In this document: positions 47,713 to 55,916 of the stretch, in pieces
Numbering within the stretch: position 1 is the stretch's first letter
Layout: each line of letters opens with the position of its first letter
NCBI GenBank assembly: GCA_902519255.1
Contig: CABYIV010000001.1
Coordinates: 1-64,000 of the forward strand
Length of the DNA stretch: 64,000 bases
Source: an uncultured Pelagibacteraceae bacterium
GTDB lineage: Bacteria > Pseudomonadota > Alphaproteobacteria > Pelagibacterales > Pelagibacteraceae
Direction: 5' to 3'
The notes under the pieces: generated by a model
Told to the model about the DNA's origin: nothing
The model's input: only the letters and a program-made list of their open reading frames with translations
Databases searched by the model: none
Translations under genes and position numbers: made by a program

Positions 47713-49069
47713 ATTTAGAAAGGTCAGTATCTTTTACTAATTCACCAATATTATCTTTTATATACTTTCCATCTACAGTTATTTTTTCTCCAGCTCTATC
47801 TGTAGCTGTAAAACTTATCTCGTCCAAAACCCTCTCAATTATCGTGTGTAGTCTTCTTGCGCCTATGTTTTCAACTGAGGAATTTACTTCACTTGCAATG
47901 TGAGCAATTGTATTAATACCATCTTCTGTAAATTCTAAATCAACATTTTCAGTTTTTAAAAGAGCCTTATACTGCTTAATTAAACTATTATCTGGCTCTT
48001 TTAATATTCTAATAAAATCATCACTATTTAATGCATCAAGTTCAACTCTTATCGGAAGTCTACCTTGTAGCTCTGGTAAAAGATCCGATGGTTTTGCTAA
48101 CTGAAATGCACCAGAAGCTATAAATAGAATGTGATCTGTTTTAACAGGTCCATATTTAGTACTAACAGTTGTACCCTCTATTAATGGCAATAAATCTCTT
48201 TGAACACCTTCTCTTGAAACATCACCACCAACCCTATCTGTTCTTGCAGAAATTTTATCTATTTCATCTAAAAAAACTATTCCGTTATTTTCAGTTGAAT
48301 CTTTTGCGGATTTAATAATTTTATCTTGTTCAATAAGTTTGTCTGACTCTTCATTTATTAAAATGTCGTGAGATTCTTTTACTGTCATCTTCTTTTTTTT
48401 AGCCTTTTGACCCATAGATTTACCAAGCATGTCTGAAATATTAATCATTCCAACATTTGCACCAGGCATTCCAGGTATCTCAAATGATGGCATTTGATTA
48501 GACTCACTTACAGCTATTTCAATCTCATTATCATCTAGATCTCCATCTCTTAGTCTTTTTCGAAAACTTTCTCTTGTTGCAACACTTGCTTTATTACCAA
48601 CAAGTGCATCTAAAACTCTGTCTTCAGCCAATTTTTGTGCTTGAGCGTGAACTTCTTTTCTTTTCTTTACTTTCTCCATTGCAATTGCAATTTCTAATAA
48701 ATCTCTTACGATTTGTTCTACATCACGTCCCACATATCCTACTTCAGTAAATCTTGTTGCTTCAACTTTTACAAACGGTGCTTCTGCTAATTTTGAAAGT
48801 CTTCTGGAAATTTCTGTTTTACCAACACCAGTTGGTCCAATCATTAAAATGTTTTTTGGAAGAACTTCATCTTTCATATTATCTTCTAATGCTTGCCTTC
48901 TCCATCGATTTCTTAAAGCGATCGCAACAGCTCTTTTAGCTTTATTTTGTCCAACAACAAATCTGTCTAACTCTGAAACAATTTCTCTTGGTGATAATGA
49001 ATTTGCTATTGTAGTTTTTTCTTTTGTAACTTTGCCTTTTGGAAACGATGTAACATTTGATTTTTCCAT
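47702..49069 (-). CDS. hslU: ATP-dependent protease ATPase subunit HslU
   Basis: AAA+ unfoldase of the HslUV protease. [20 protein letters not shown] near residue 26-45, Walker [16 protein letters not shown] near 83, [17 protein letters not shown] near 107, Walker B FLDEIDKI near 268. 455 residues. The ATG is directly adjacent to the hslV stop (1-base overlap). Confidence 0.97.
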   Translation of the reverse strand: MEKSNVTSFPKGKVTKEKTTIANSLSPREIVSELDRFVVGQNKAKRAVAIALRNRWRRQALEDNMKDEVLPKNILMIGPTGVGKTEISRRLSKLAEAPFVKVEATRFTEVGYVGRDVEQIVRDLLEIAIAMEKVKKRKEVHAQAQKLAEDRVLDALVGNKASVATRESFRKRLRDGDLDDNEIEIAVSESNQMPSFEIPGMPGANVGMINISDMLGKSMGQKAKKKKMTVKESHDILINEESDKLIEQDKIIKSAKDSTENNGIVFLDEIDKISARTDRVGGDVSREGVQRDLLPLIEGTTVSTKYGPVKTDHILFIASGAFQLAKPSDLLPELQGRLPIRVELDALNSDDFIRILKEPDNSLIKQYKALLKTENVDLEFTEDGINTIAHIASEVNSSVENIGARRLHTIIERVLDEISFTATDRAGEKITVDGKYIKDNIGELVKDTDLSKFIL

Positions 49070-49584
49070 TATATTTTCTCCATACTCAAATTGTCGTTAG
49101 TAAATACACAAATATCGGAAGCAACTTTAATAGACTTTTTAGCAATTTCTTCTGCAGTCATATCAGTATCCATTAATACCTTTGCAGCTGCTAAGGCATA
49201 GTTTCCGCCCGAACCAATTCCTATTACATCGCCTTCTGGTTCTAAAACATCGCCAGTCCCCGAAATTATAAAACTTTTTTCTTTATCACCAATTGCCATT
49301 AAAGCTTCTAATCTTCTTAAATATTTATCTGTACGCCAATCTTTTGCTAATTCTACAGCAGCTCTTGTCAGATTACCTGCATGTTTTTCAAGTTTTGACT
49401 CTAATCTTTCAAACAATGTTAAAGCATCTGCTGTTGACCCAGCAAAACCTGCAATTACATTTCTTTTCTCAATTTTACGAACTTTGATTGCAGTTTTCTT
49501 AATTACAGTATTACCCATACTAACTTGACCGTCACTGGCCACAACTACGTCATTATTCTTTCTTACAAGTACAATTGTTGTCAT
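49069..49584 (-). CDS. hslV: ATP-dependent protease subunit HslV
   Basis: Threonine peptidase of the HslUV complex. After Met removal the N-terminus is [23 protein letters not shown], with catalytic Thr1 (given here as TTIVLVRKN and ASDGQVSMG). [17 protein letters not shown] near 47. 171 residues. Divergent from hisB with a 90-base gap that must hold promoters for both units. Confidence 0.97.
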   Translation of the reverse strand: MTTIVLVRKNNDVVVASDGQVSMGNTVIKKTAIKVRKIEKRNVIAGFAGSTADALTLFERLESKLEKHAGNLTRAAVELAKDWRTDKYLRRLEALMAIGDKEKSFIISGTGDVLEPEGDVIGIGSGGNYALAAAKVLMDTDMTAEEIAKKSIKVASDICVFTNDNLSMEKI

Positions 49585-49639
49585 GAACTATAGATGGATA
49601 TGAATTTAAATAGTTCAAGCCCAGGTTTAGTATTATTGA

Positions 49640-49645
49640 TATAAT
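49640..49645 (+). promoter_or_regulatory. Possible -10 element of the his cluster
   Basis: TATAAT 30 bases before the hisB ATG in the hslV/hisB gap. No good -35 at 17 bases; TTCAAG lies at 20 bases. Position is plausible but AT-rich DNA makes such matches common. Confidence 0.35.
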
Positions 49646-49674
49646 CAAAAATACCTATATACCTAATTTAAATT

Positions 49675-50265
49675 ATGAAAAGAAAAGCAAAAATAGCTAG
49701 AAAAACAAAAGAAACCAATATCAGCGTCGACATTAATATTGATGGAAAAGGTAAGTACAAAGTTGACACAGGAATAGGTTTTTTAGATCACATGCTCGAG
49801 CAGTTATCTAAACACTCATCTATGGATTTAACTGTTAAAGCTAAAGGTGACACACACATTGATCTTCACCACACAACTGAAGATACCGGAATAGCTATTG
49901 GAGAATGTTTAAAAAAAGCATCAAAAAAATTTGTAGGCATCAAAAGATATGCTCACATTCTTTTACCGATGGATGAAACACTAACAAGAGTTGCAATAGA
50001 TGTTTCAAACAGACCTTATTTAATTTGGAACGTAAAATTAAAAGTTGAAAAACTTGGTGAAATGGACACGGAATTGTTTAAAGAGTGGTTCCAAGCCTTT
50101 TCACAAGCTGCTGGAATTACTTTGCACGTTGAAAATATTTACGGTGATAATAGTCACCACATCATAGAGTCTTGCTATAAAGGCTTAGCAAGAACTTTGA
50201 GAGCTGCATTAGAATTGGATCCAAGAAACAAAAGTACAATTCCTTCAACAAAGGGCTCTTTATAA
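49675..50265 (+). CDS. hisB: Imidazoleglycerol-phosphate dehydratase
   Basis: Histidine biosynthesis, monofunctional IGPD. Metal-binding motifs [15 protein letters not shown] near residue 62-76 and [17 protein letters not shown] near 159-175; [16 protein letters not shown] near 32. 196 residues. First gene of hisB-hisH-(two SHOCT genes)-hisA-hisF-hisE. Confidence 0.97.
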   Translation: MKRKAKIARKTKETNISVDINIDGKGKYKVDTGIGFLDHMLEQLSKHSSMDLTVKAKGDTHIDLHHTTEDTGIAIGECLKKASKKFVGIKRYAHILLPMDETLTRVAIDVSNRPYLIWNVKLKVEKLGEMDTELFKEWFQAFSQAAGITLHVENIYGDNSHHIIESCYKGLARTLRAALELDPRNKSTIPSTKGSL

Positions 50266-50270
50266 GATTA

Positions 50271-50897
50271 ATGGACGTCACAATTGTTGACTATAAATCG
50301 GGCAATATTAGTTCTGTAATTAACTCCTTTAAGGAAGTTGCCAAAGATAAAGTTAATATCGAGGTAACCTCAGATTTAAATAAAATTAAATCAAGCGACA
50401 AAGTAGTTTTACCAGGGCAGGGCTCCTTTAAGAGCTGTATAGATGGTTTAAATGGCATAAATGGTTTGATTGATACTTTAAGTGAATTTGCATTAAATAA
50501 CAAAAAACCACTTCTCGGTATTTGTGTAGGCCTCCAAATGTTTGCAGATGTTGGTTATGAAGAAGTTGAAACCAAAGGTTTAGGATGGATTTCAGGCAAA
50601 GTTTCTAAAATTGATAATCAAGATGGAAAATATAAACTTCCTCATATTGGTTGGAACCAAATAAATATTGTTAAGGAAAGTAAAATTTTTAAAGATATAG
50701 AAAATAACTCACATATGTATTTTGTTCACAGTTATGAATTTATTCCAAATGATAAATCAGTCACCGCTGCTACAACTGATTATTCATCAAATATTGTGTG
50801 TGCCATTGAAAAAGACAATATATTTGGAACGCAGTTTCACCCTGAAAAAAGTGATAAGACTGGTCTAAAAATAATTGATAATTTTATAAACTTATAA
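50271..50897 (+). CDS. hisH: Imidazole glycerol phosphate synthase glutaminase subunit
   Basis: Glutaminase that feeds ammonia to HisF. Nucleophile motif LGICVGLQMFAD near residue 80, catalytic histidine region GTQFHPEKSDKTG near 187. VDYKSGNISSV at the N-terminus. 208 residues. Followed after one base by the first SHOCT-tailed gene rather than hisA. Confidence 0.96.
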   Translation: MDVTIVDYKSGNISSVINSFKEVAKDKVNIEVTSDLNKIKSSDKVVLPGQGSFKSCIDGLNGINGLIDTLSEFALNNKKPLLGICVGLQMFADVGYEEVETKGLGWISGKVSKIDNQDGKYKLPHIGWNQINIVKESKIFKDIENNSHMYFVHSYEFIPNDKSVTAATTDYSSNIVCAIEKDNIFGTQFHPEKSDKTGLKIIDNFINL

Positions 50898-50898
50898 A

Positions 50899-51810
50899 AT
50901 GAAAAAATATATTTTAATTTTAAGTTTAATTTTTATTTCAACAAAATCCTTTACAAAAGAGTTAGATCTAGGAATGCACAAAATAATTTTTCCTAAAAAA
51001 TTCAATGTAATTAATTGGAATAATACAAGTTTTGGCTCTTCTCTTTGTCAAGAATTTTCAACTTGTTTTGGCTTAATTGATAATAAAGCTCTTGAAATTG
51101 TTAATCAGTTAGAAGCTGGAAAAAATTTTGAAGAGATAAAAGCTATAAAGCCAATAATAACTAAATATAATAAAATGATAGATTCGTTCAGTGATACCAA
51201 GGTTAAAAGTTTGTTTAAGACTACAAAAAATATTTTAAAAAAAAATAAATCTGGAACATTTTTTACATATTTTAGAACTGATGAAAATATAAATGATAAT
51301 GATATATTATCTGAATATGGGATTAATATTGATGAACTAAGAGATATGTCTTCACAAGAACTACAAAAATTCTCTAATGAAATTAAAAACGAAATAACAT
51401 CTGGCAAAGATTATTATATGTTCATGGATGGTTTATTTATAAATTTTGAAAAATTTACTGTATCAAAATATTCAAATAATAAGCCTTATCTTAAAATAAA
51501 TGGTGATATTACATATCTACTTACTTCGTCAAAGATTAAGTTGGGTAACATTGCTTACTATATTTCGGAAATCGATGATAAATTATTTGTCATGGACGGT
51601 TATTGTGCGGTCAATTGTAAAAACTTCTTCTCAGATTTTGACCAAATAATAGATGATTCTTTTAAATCGAAAAGTAAATCTATTAAAATTGAGAGTTCGA
51701 ATAAAGATACTGATTTTATAAATCAGATACAGGATTTAAACGAACTTTACAAATCTGGTGTATTATCAAAAGAAGAATTTGAAAAAGCTAAAAAAAAAAT
51801 ATTAAATTAA
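50899..51810 (+). CDS. Exported protein of unknown function with SHOCT-like C-terminal tail
   Basis: 303 residues; I do not recognise the main domain. N-terminal signal peptide (ILILSLIFISTKSFT, cleavage near residue 19). The body has paired cysteines (SSLCQEFSTCFG near 50-60 and GYCAVNCKNFF near 233-243) that may form disulfides, and mixed helical and strand segments. The last 30 residues, INQIQDLNELYKSGVLSKEE plus FEKAKKKILN, match the SHOCT motif, a short oligomerisation-type tail. Lies between hisH and hisA with one-base and zero-base spacing, so it is translated with the his genes. No histidine-pathway motif is seen. Confidence 0.7.
   Translation: MKKYILILSLIFISTKSFTKELDLGMHKIIFPKKFNVINWNNTSFGSSLCQEFSTCFGLIDNKALEIVNQLEAGKNFEEIKAIKPIITKYNKMIDSFSDTKVKSLFKTTKNILKKNKSGTFFTYFRTDENINDNDILSEYGINIDELRDMSSQELQKFSNEIKNEITSGKDYYMFMDGLFINFEKFTVSKYSNNKPYLKINGDITYLLTSSKIKLGNIAYYISEIDDKLFVMDGYCAVNCKNFFSDFDQIIDDSFKSKSKSIKIESSNKDTDFINQIQDLNELYKSGVLSKEEFEKAKKKILN
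51766..51810 (+). repeat. SHOCT-tail direct repeat, copy 1
   Basis: 45 bases encoding SKEEFEKAKKKILN plus stop; 43 of 45 bases match copy 2 at 52423-52467, with both differences at third codon positions. Confidence 0.85.
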
Positions 51811-52467
51811 ATGTTTACGAATTTTAAAATATTAATTTACTTACTGATTGCATTAGTTTTTACCTCTAATAGTTATGCTGTTAAGATTTATAAAAAAGGT
51901 AAAGGTCCTTTAAATCTGTCAGAAAATACAGCGCATGTTTTGGAATATTATTTTAGTGGTGGTACAAAAGGAAAGTGGGCTGAACCAGAAAAAGCAGATT
52001 GGAATCCTTATGTTATTGCTATATCAGAGGATGGACATTATTTTGGTATCATAAGACAACCAAAAAAATTTGCTTCTCATAATGTAGATCAAAAAAACTA
52101 TTCAGCATTAGCCATAGGAGATTGTAAAAAAATGGCAAAAAATGATGGTTACCCTCAAGAATGTTTTTTGTTTGCTGTGAAAACAAAAATTGTTTGGGAT
52201 AATGGAAGTGATAAAAAAAGAAGAAAGCTTAAAAAGTCCGAAATTAAAGCAGGCAAGACTTTTTCAATTTTAAAAGAATTAGATTTTTATAAAGGTGAAA
52301 GTCAAAATTTAAATACAAATAAAAGTAATAATACTTCTTCAAATAATAATTCTAATTCGTCAAATAGCGAACTAGTAGAACAAATTAAATCTTTAAAAAA
52401 GTTATATGATGATGGTGTTTTGTCAAAAGAAGAATTTGAAAAAGCTAAAAAGAAAATTTTAAATTAA
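51811..52467 (+). CDS. Second exported SHOCT-tailed protein of unknown function
   Basis: 218 residues. Signal peptide LIYLLIALVFTSNSYA then VKIYKKG. The body (about 25-160) has ISEDGHYFGIIRQPKKFASH and AIGDCKKMAKNDGYPQECFLFAV with two cysteines, a layout seen in small periplasmic proteins. A serine/asparagine linker (about 165-190) leads to LVEQIKSLKKLYDDGVLSKE and EFEKAKKKILN, whose last 17 residues equal those of the preceding gene. Starts on the base after that gene's stop and ends on the base before the hisA GTG. Confidence 0.7.
   Translation: MFTNFKILIYLLIALVFTSNSYAVKIYKKGKGPLNLSENTAHVLEYYFSGGTKGKWAEPEKADWNPYVIAISEDGHYFGIIRQPKKFASHNVDQKNYSALAIGDCKKMAKNDGYPQECFLFAVKTKIVWDNGSDKKRRKLKKSEIKAGKTFSILKELDFYKGESQNLNTNKSNNTSSNNNSNSSNSELVEQIKSLKKLYDDGVLSKEEFEKAKKKILN
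52423..52467 (+). repeat. SHOCT-tail direct repeat, copy 2
   Basis: Second copy of the 45-base tail, 657 bases downstream of the first, at the very end of the second SHOCT gene. Confidence 0.85.
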
Positions 52468-53187
52468 GTGAAAATTTTTCCAGCAATAGATATTAAAGAT
52501 AAAAAATGTGTAAGACTAATTAAAGGAGACTTTGAAAACAAAACTGAATATGAAATGTCTCCAGTAGATCAAGCTGGAAAATATAAAGACAATGGATTTA
52601 AAAATTTACATATAGTTGATCTAGACGGTGCATTAACTGGAGATCCGATTAATATTGATATTATTCATGAAATTGTTGGAAAAATTGATCTTAAAATAGA
52701 AATAGGAGGTGGGATCAGAAATTTTGAGACTATTCAAAAATATATTGATGCTGGTGTTGAAAAAGTAATTTTGGGAAGTGCTGCCATAAAAGATAGAAGA
52801 TTTTTAGAAGAAGCTTGTAATAAATTTCCAAACCAAATTGCATTAGGTTTAGATGCTAAAGATGGTCATCTTGCAATTTCAGGTTGGACAGAAGAGTCGG
52901 ATAAACTGACAACCGAATATCTAAAAAAAGTAAATGATTATGGCGTAAGCAGAATTATTTACACAGATATTAATAGAGATGGAACTAAGCAAAGTCCTAA
53001 TTTTGAAGAAACTCAAAAAGTGGCGAATATTTCAAATTGCCCAGTCGTTATATCTGGTGGTGTTTCTTCAATTAGTGACATTAAAAGAGCTAAAAATTTA
53101 AATAATATCGAAGGTGTAATAGTTGGAAAAGCGATATACGATGGAGATATAAAGTTAGATGAACTTGCAAAAGAAATAGATGCTTAA
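52468..53187 (+). CDS. hisA: ProFAR isomerase HisA
   Basis: Isomerises ProFAR to PRFAR in histidine synthesis. [20 protein letters not shown] at the start, [13 protein letters not shown] near 49, [11 protein letters not shown] near 81, [11 protein letters not shown] near 197 complete the half-barrel signatures. 239 residues. GTG start at 52468 directly abuts the preceding stop. Overlaps hisF by 8 bases. Confidence 0.97.
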   Translation: MKIFPAIDIKDKKCVRLIKGDFENKTEYEMSPVDQAGKYKDNGFKNLHIVDLDGALTGDPINIDIIHEIVGKIDLKIEIGGGIRNFETIQKYIDAGVEKVILGSAAIKDRRFLEEACNKFPNQIALGLDAKDGHLAISGWTEESDKLTTEYLKKVNDYGVSRIIYTDINRDGTKQSPNFEETQKVANISNCPVVISGGVSSISDIKRAKNLNNIEGVIVGKAIYDGDIKLDELAKEIDA

Positions 53188-53932
53188 AAATAGAATTATA
53201 CCTTGTTTAGATGTTAAAAATGGGCGTGTTGTAAAAGGTATTAACTTTGTTGATCTTAAAGATGCAGGAGATCCTGTAGAACAAGCAAAAATTTATAGCG
53301 ATGGCGGTGCAGATGAAATTTGCTTTTTAGACATCACTGCTTCAAATGAAAATAGAGATACTATTTATGAAGTGGTAGAGAAAACTTCTAAAAAATGTTT
53401 CGTTCCTTTAACAGTAGGTGGTGGTGTAAGGAGTATTGATGATATTAATAAATTACTTAATTGTGGCGCTGATAAAGTGTCAATAAATACAGCAGCTGTT
53501 CAAAATTCAAAAGTTGTTGAAGATAGTTCTAGAAAGTTTGGATCACAGTGCATTGTTGTTGCAATTGATGCAAAAAGAAAAGACGATGGTTGGGAAATCT
53601 TCACTCACGGTGGAAGAAATCCTACAGGTTTAAATGTATTAGAATTCGCTTCTAAAATGGAGAAATGTGGTGCAGGGGAACTTTTAGTTACTTCAATGGA
53701 TAAAGATGGAACTCAATCTGGATATGATAATGAATTGATGCAAAAGATATCATCCATGGTCAACATTCCAGTTATTGCATCAGGTGGAGTTGGGACTTTA
53801 GATCATTTAGTAGATGGAATAAAATCAGGTGCTAGTGCTGTTTTAGCAGCATCTATATTTCATTATGGGACTTATTCAGTTAGTGAAGCTAAGCAATATT
53901 TGGCTTCGAAAGATATACCTGTTAGGATTTAG
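53180..53932 (+). CDS. hisF: Imidazole glycerol phosphate synthase cyclase subunit
   Basis: Makes IGP and AICAR from PRFAR and ammonia. [19 protein letters not shown] at the start with catalytic Asp, [10 protein letters not shown] near 50, [11 protein letters not shown] near 80, [15 protein letters not shown] near 200 (approximate). 250 residues. hisE starts one base after its stop. Confidence 0.97.
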   Translation: MLKNRIIPCLDVKNGRVVKGINFVDLKDAGDPVEQAKIYSDGGADEICFLDITASNENRDTIYEVVEKTSKKCFVPLTVGGGVRSIDDINKLLNCGADKVSINTAAVQNSKVVEDSSRKFGSQCIVVAIDAKRKDDGWEIFTHGGRNPTGLNVLEFASKMEKCGAGELLVTSMDKDGTQSGYDNELMQKISSMVNIPVIASGGVGTLDHLVDGIKSGASAVLAASIFHYGTYSVSEAKQYLASKDIPVRI

Positions 53933-53933
53933 T

Positions 53934-54206
53934 ATGTTAAAGATTTTAGAAGATCTCGTTACCCTTGCAAGAGAGCGAAAAAGTAACCCTGTTGAAGGCT
54001 CATATACTAATAAGCTTTTAGAAGATAAATCTTTAGCAAAAGAAAAAGTCCTAGAAGAAATTAATGAACTTATAGAAGCTGTAGAGCAAGACTCTAATAA
54101 AATCCACGAAGCAGCAGATGTTTTATATCACTTAATCATGTATCTTGAAAAAAGTGGCATAAAAATTGAAGATGTAATGGATGAACTAAATAGTCGTAAG
54201 AAATAA
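53934..54206 (+). CDS. hisE: Phosphoribosyl-ATP pyrophosphatase
   Basis: MazG-like fold enzyme for the second histidine step. LEDLVTLARERKSNPVEGSY near residue 4-23, SLAKEKVLEEINELIEAVEQ near 33 and HEAADVLYHLIMYL near 60 carry the metal-binding acidic residues. The upstream open frame begins inside hisF; ATG 53934 is chosen because the family starts there. 90 residues. Confidence 0.95.
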   Translation: MLKILEDLVTLARERKSNPVEGSYTNKLLEDKSLAKEKVLEEINELIEAVEQDSNKIHEAADVLYHLIMYLEKSGIKIEDVMDELNSRKK

Positions 54207-54208
54207 TT

Positions 54209-54361
54209 ATGATGCAAGGTTATATTAATTGGGAAAAAAAACAAATTCAGTGGTGGAAGAAAAAACTAGGACTTTCTGAACATGGACTTGCGTGGGTATC
54301 TTTTATAAAGGGAATTTTGGTTGGATTATTAATTTATCATTTCTTTTTTTTAGCAAAATAA
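54209..54361 (+). CDS. Small membrane protein, 50 aa, unknown function
   Basis: Short gene two bases after hisE, starting ATGATG. The product begins with a tryptophan- and lysine-rich amphipathic part (YINWEKKQIQWWKKKLGLSE) and has one hydrophobic helix (WVSFIKGILVGLLIYHFFFL) at the C-terminus. No homology recognised. Tight spacing to hisE and sensible composition suggest a real gene rather than chance. It ends one base before the broken tRNA copy region. Confidence 0.6.
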   Translation: MMQGYINWEKKQIQWWKKKLGLSEHGLAWVSFIKGILVGLLIYHFFFLAK

Positions 54362-54370
54362 CAAACTTCA

Positions 54371-54415
54371 TCAGAGCGCGGGACTCATAAGCCCGAGGTC
54401 AGTGGTTGAATAGCC
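54371..54415 (+). pseudogene. Broken tRNA(CAT) remnant, 3' half
   Basis: Sequence from the D-stem 3' arm to part of the T arm: GAGC, anticodon stem-loop CGGGA-CTCATAA-GCCCG with anticodon CAT at 54386-54388, variable AGGTC, then AGTGG and a damaged T loop (TTGAAT, missing the C of TTCGAAT). The acceptor stem and the 5' D arm are absent. It cannot fold into a working tRNA. It shares 19 bases with the other remnant at 55876-55894. Confidence 0.8.
54373..54391 (+). repeat. 19-bp direct repeat in tRNA remnants, left copy
   Basis: AGAGCGCGGGACTCATAAG, identical to 55876-55894. The two copies bracket the protease gene at a distance of 1.5 kb, as attachment-site cores do. Confidence 0.8.
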
Positions 54416-54489
54416 TTAATACACAATCATTATTTGCAAACAATAAAATATTGATCACACATAGATCACAGTGATAGAGTCTGTCTGTC

Positions 54490-55728
54490 ATGAAAAATAA
54501 TTGGATCACAAAAATATTAAGCCTAATTGTTCTAATTATATTTTGTCCATATTCTGCAAATGCTGCAAAAATAATGAATAATAGTGACAACGTATTTACA
54601 ATTTCGTGTGAAGGTAAAATAAATTCTGTCAATAGTGGAAGCTGGGGTACCGAAACAACATCTGATAGATTTTCTGAAGATTTAAAAATTATAGCTTTAG
54701 ATAATAAAAAAATTTTTTCTGTAGAGATTGAGGATAGCACAGATTATTACGCAAGAGATATGATATATTTTTTTGGAGCAAATTTAAAAACTGTCTCAAA
54801 TGGAAAAACATTAATTATGAAATCCAAAGAAGTAGTATCTGATGATGGTGATTTAATAAGAAAAAATACAAAAATGAGGTTATCAATTACTAATGGCACT
54901 TATAATGGAGAATTCGATATTATATGGAAAGATGGATCAGCAAAAAGATTTAAAACAATTGATGCGGTATGTTCAGGCACCGATAGACTATTAGCATATA
55001 TAAATGAAGAAAAAGAAATAGATCCACTTCCAAAAATTAAAGATGAGGAAATAGTACCTGCATCTTCAGGTACAGGTTTTTTTGTATCAAAAAAGAGTCA
55101 TATCATAACAAATTTTCATGTGATTGACAGTTGCTCGAAAGTAAAAGCAGTAACTAAAGGCAATGAATATGATACAGAAATTTTAGCTGTAGATAAAGTA
55201 AATGATCTTGCAATTTTAAAAACAAATTTTGTGCCAAAAAAAGTTTTTTCAATTTCTGATGAAGATGGTCAACTTTTAGAAGAAGTGATTGTAGCAGGAT
55301 ATCCTTTGGGAAAAAAAATTAGCGCGTCAATTAAAGCCACTAGCGGAACAGTAACAGCTTTAGCTGGTTTAGGAGATAATTATGCAGAATTCCAAACAGA
55401 TGCTGCGTTAAACTCAGGTAACAGTGGAGGACCTATAATAAATGAGTATGGAAATGTTATAGGGGTCGCTGTTTCAAAAATTCAGCAAGAGGGAGTTGAA
55501 AGTTTCAATTTTGGAATTAAATCATCAGTCTTAAAAATATTTGCAAACGCAAATGGTTTGAAATTCTTCCCACCAAATAACAGGGAAATGAAAAAAAAAG
55601 ATTTAGGATCACTTATAACTGAAGCAACAATATATTTAGATTGTTGGATGACAGGTAAAGAAATAAAAAGACTAATCTCACAAAATCAAAAATCTCAGAA
55701 AGCTTTTTATAGTAAGTTTATTAATTAG
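54490..55728 (+). CDS. Exported trypsin-like serine protease
   Basis: 412 residues. Signal peptide WITKILSLIVLIIFCPYSANA, cleavage near residue 26. About residues 27-185 form an unassigned domain with two cysteines. The protease domain (about 190-365) has the triad: His in ITNFHVIDS, Asp in DKVNDLAIL and Ser in NSGNSGGPII. It resembles the DegP/HtrA catalytic domain, but no PDZ domain follows; the last 50 residues are unassigned. Bracketed by broken tRNA copies and repeated GATCACA words, suggesting arrival by site-specific integration. Confidence 0.88.
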   Translation: MKNNWITKILSLIVLIIFCPYSANAAKIMNNSDNVFTISCEGKINSVNSGSWGTETTSDRFSEDLKIIALDNKKIFSVEIEDSTDYYARDMIYFFGANLKTVSNGKTLIMKSKEVVSDDGDLIRKNTKMRLSITNGTYNGEFDIIWKDGSAKRFKTIDAVCSGTDRLLAYINEEKEIDPLPKIKDEEIVPASSGTGFFVSKKSHIITNFHVIDSCSKVKAVTKGNEYDTEILAVDKVNDLAILKTNFVPKKVFSISDEDGQLLEEVIVAGYPLGKKISASIKATSGTVTALAGLGDNYAEFQTDAALNSGNSGGPIINEYGNVIGVAVSKIQQEGVESFNFGIKSSVLKIFANANGLKFFPPNNREMKKKDLGSLITEATIYLDCWMTGKEIKRLISQNQKSQKAFYSKFIN

Positions 55729-55854
55729 ACGCGGGACAAAGCTTAATTTTTACCTTTAAAAAAAGGATCACAATCTGATCACACTCAGGTTGGAAATTAC
55801 ATAAATCTTGTTTGCATCAAAAAATAAAAGTAGTATAAACCAACAATTATTTAC
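55729..55854. other. Gap after the protease gene with possible tRNA promoter
   Basis: Just after the protease stop is CGCGGGAC (55730-55737), an 8-base word also found in the tRNA remnants. Two GATCACA words follow (55766-55772, 55777-55783). Near the end TTGCAT, 16 bases, TATAAA (about 55812-55839) looks like a promoter placed about 16 bases before the tRNA 5' half. Confidence 0.45.
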
Positions 55855-55896
55855 GGCGGGGTAGCTCAGTTGGTTAGAGCGCGGGACTCATAAGTC
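55855..55896 (+). pseudogene. Broken tRNA(CAT) remnant, 5' half
   Basis: Begins with a normal acceptor 5' strand GGCGGGG, then TA, D arm GCTC-AGTTGGTTA-GAGC, and the anticodon arm CGGGA-CTCATAA with anticodon CAT at 55889-55891. After GTCC the sequence departs from any tRNA (AAGTTTAGC) and runs into the end of the TRAP operon. The anticodon stem 3' strand, T arm and acceptor 3' strand are missing. By its anticodon it came from a tRNA-Met or tRNA-Ile2 gene. Confidence 0.85.
55876..55894 (+). repeat. 19-bp direct repeat in tRNA remnants, right copy
   Basis: Identical to 54373-54391; covers the D-stem 3' arm and anticodon loop. Confidence 0.8.
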
Positions 55897-55916
55897 CAAG
55901 TTTAGCTTTTCTTCCC

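Larger units (their letters stand above)
54362..54489. other. Gap between the 50-aa gene and the protease gene
   Basis: Holds the 3' tRNA remnant and then two GATCACA words (54453-54459, 54464-54470); a third lies just inside the protease gene (54504-54510). Matching words occur at 55766-55772 and 55777-55783 on the other side. No promoter was recognised for the protease. Confidence 0.5.

Noticed and set aside
54371-55896. Permuted tRNA gene (3' half before 5' half), as known in some archaea and algae
   Set aside because: The halves are 1.5 kb apart with a full protein gene between them, the T arm is damaged and the 3' acceptor strand is absent, so no working tRNA could be made.
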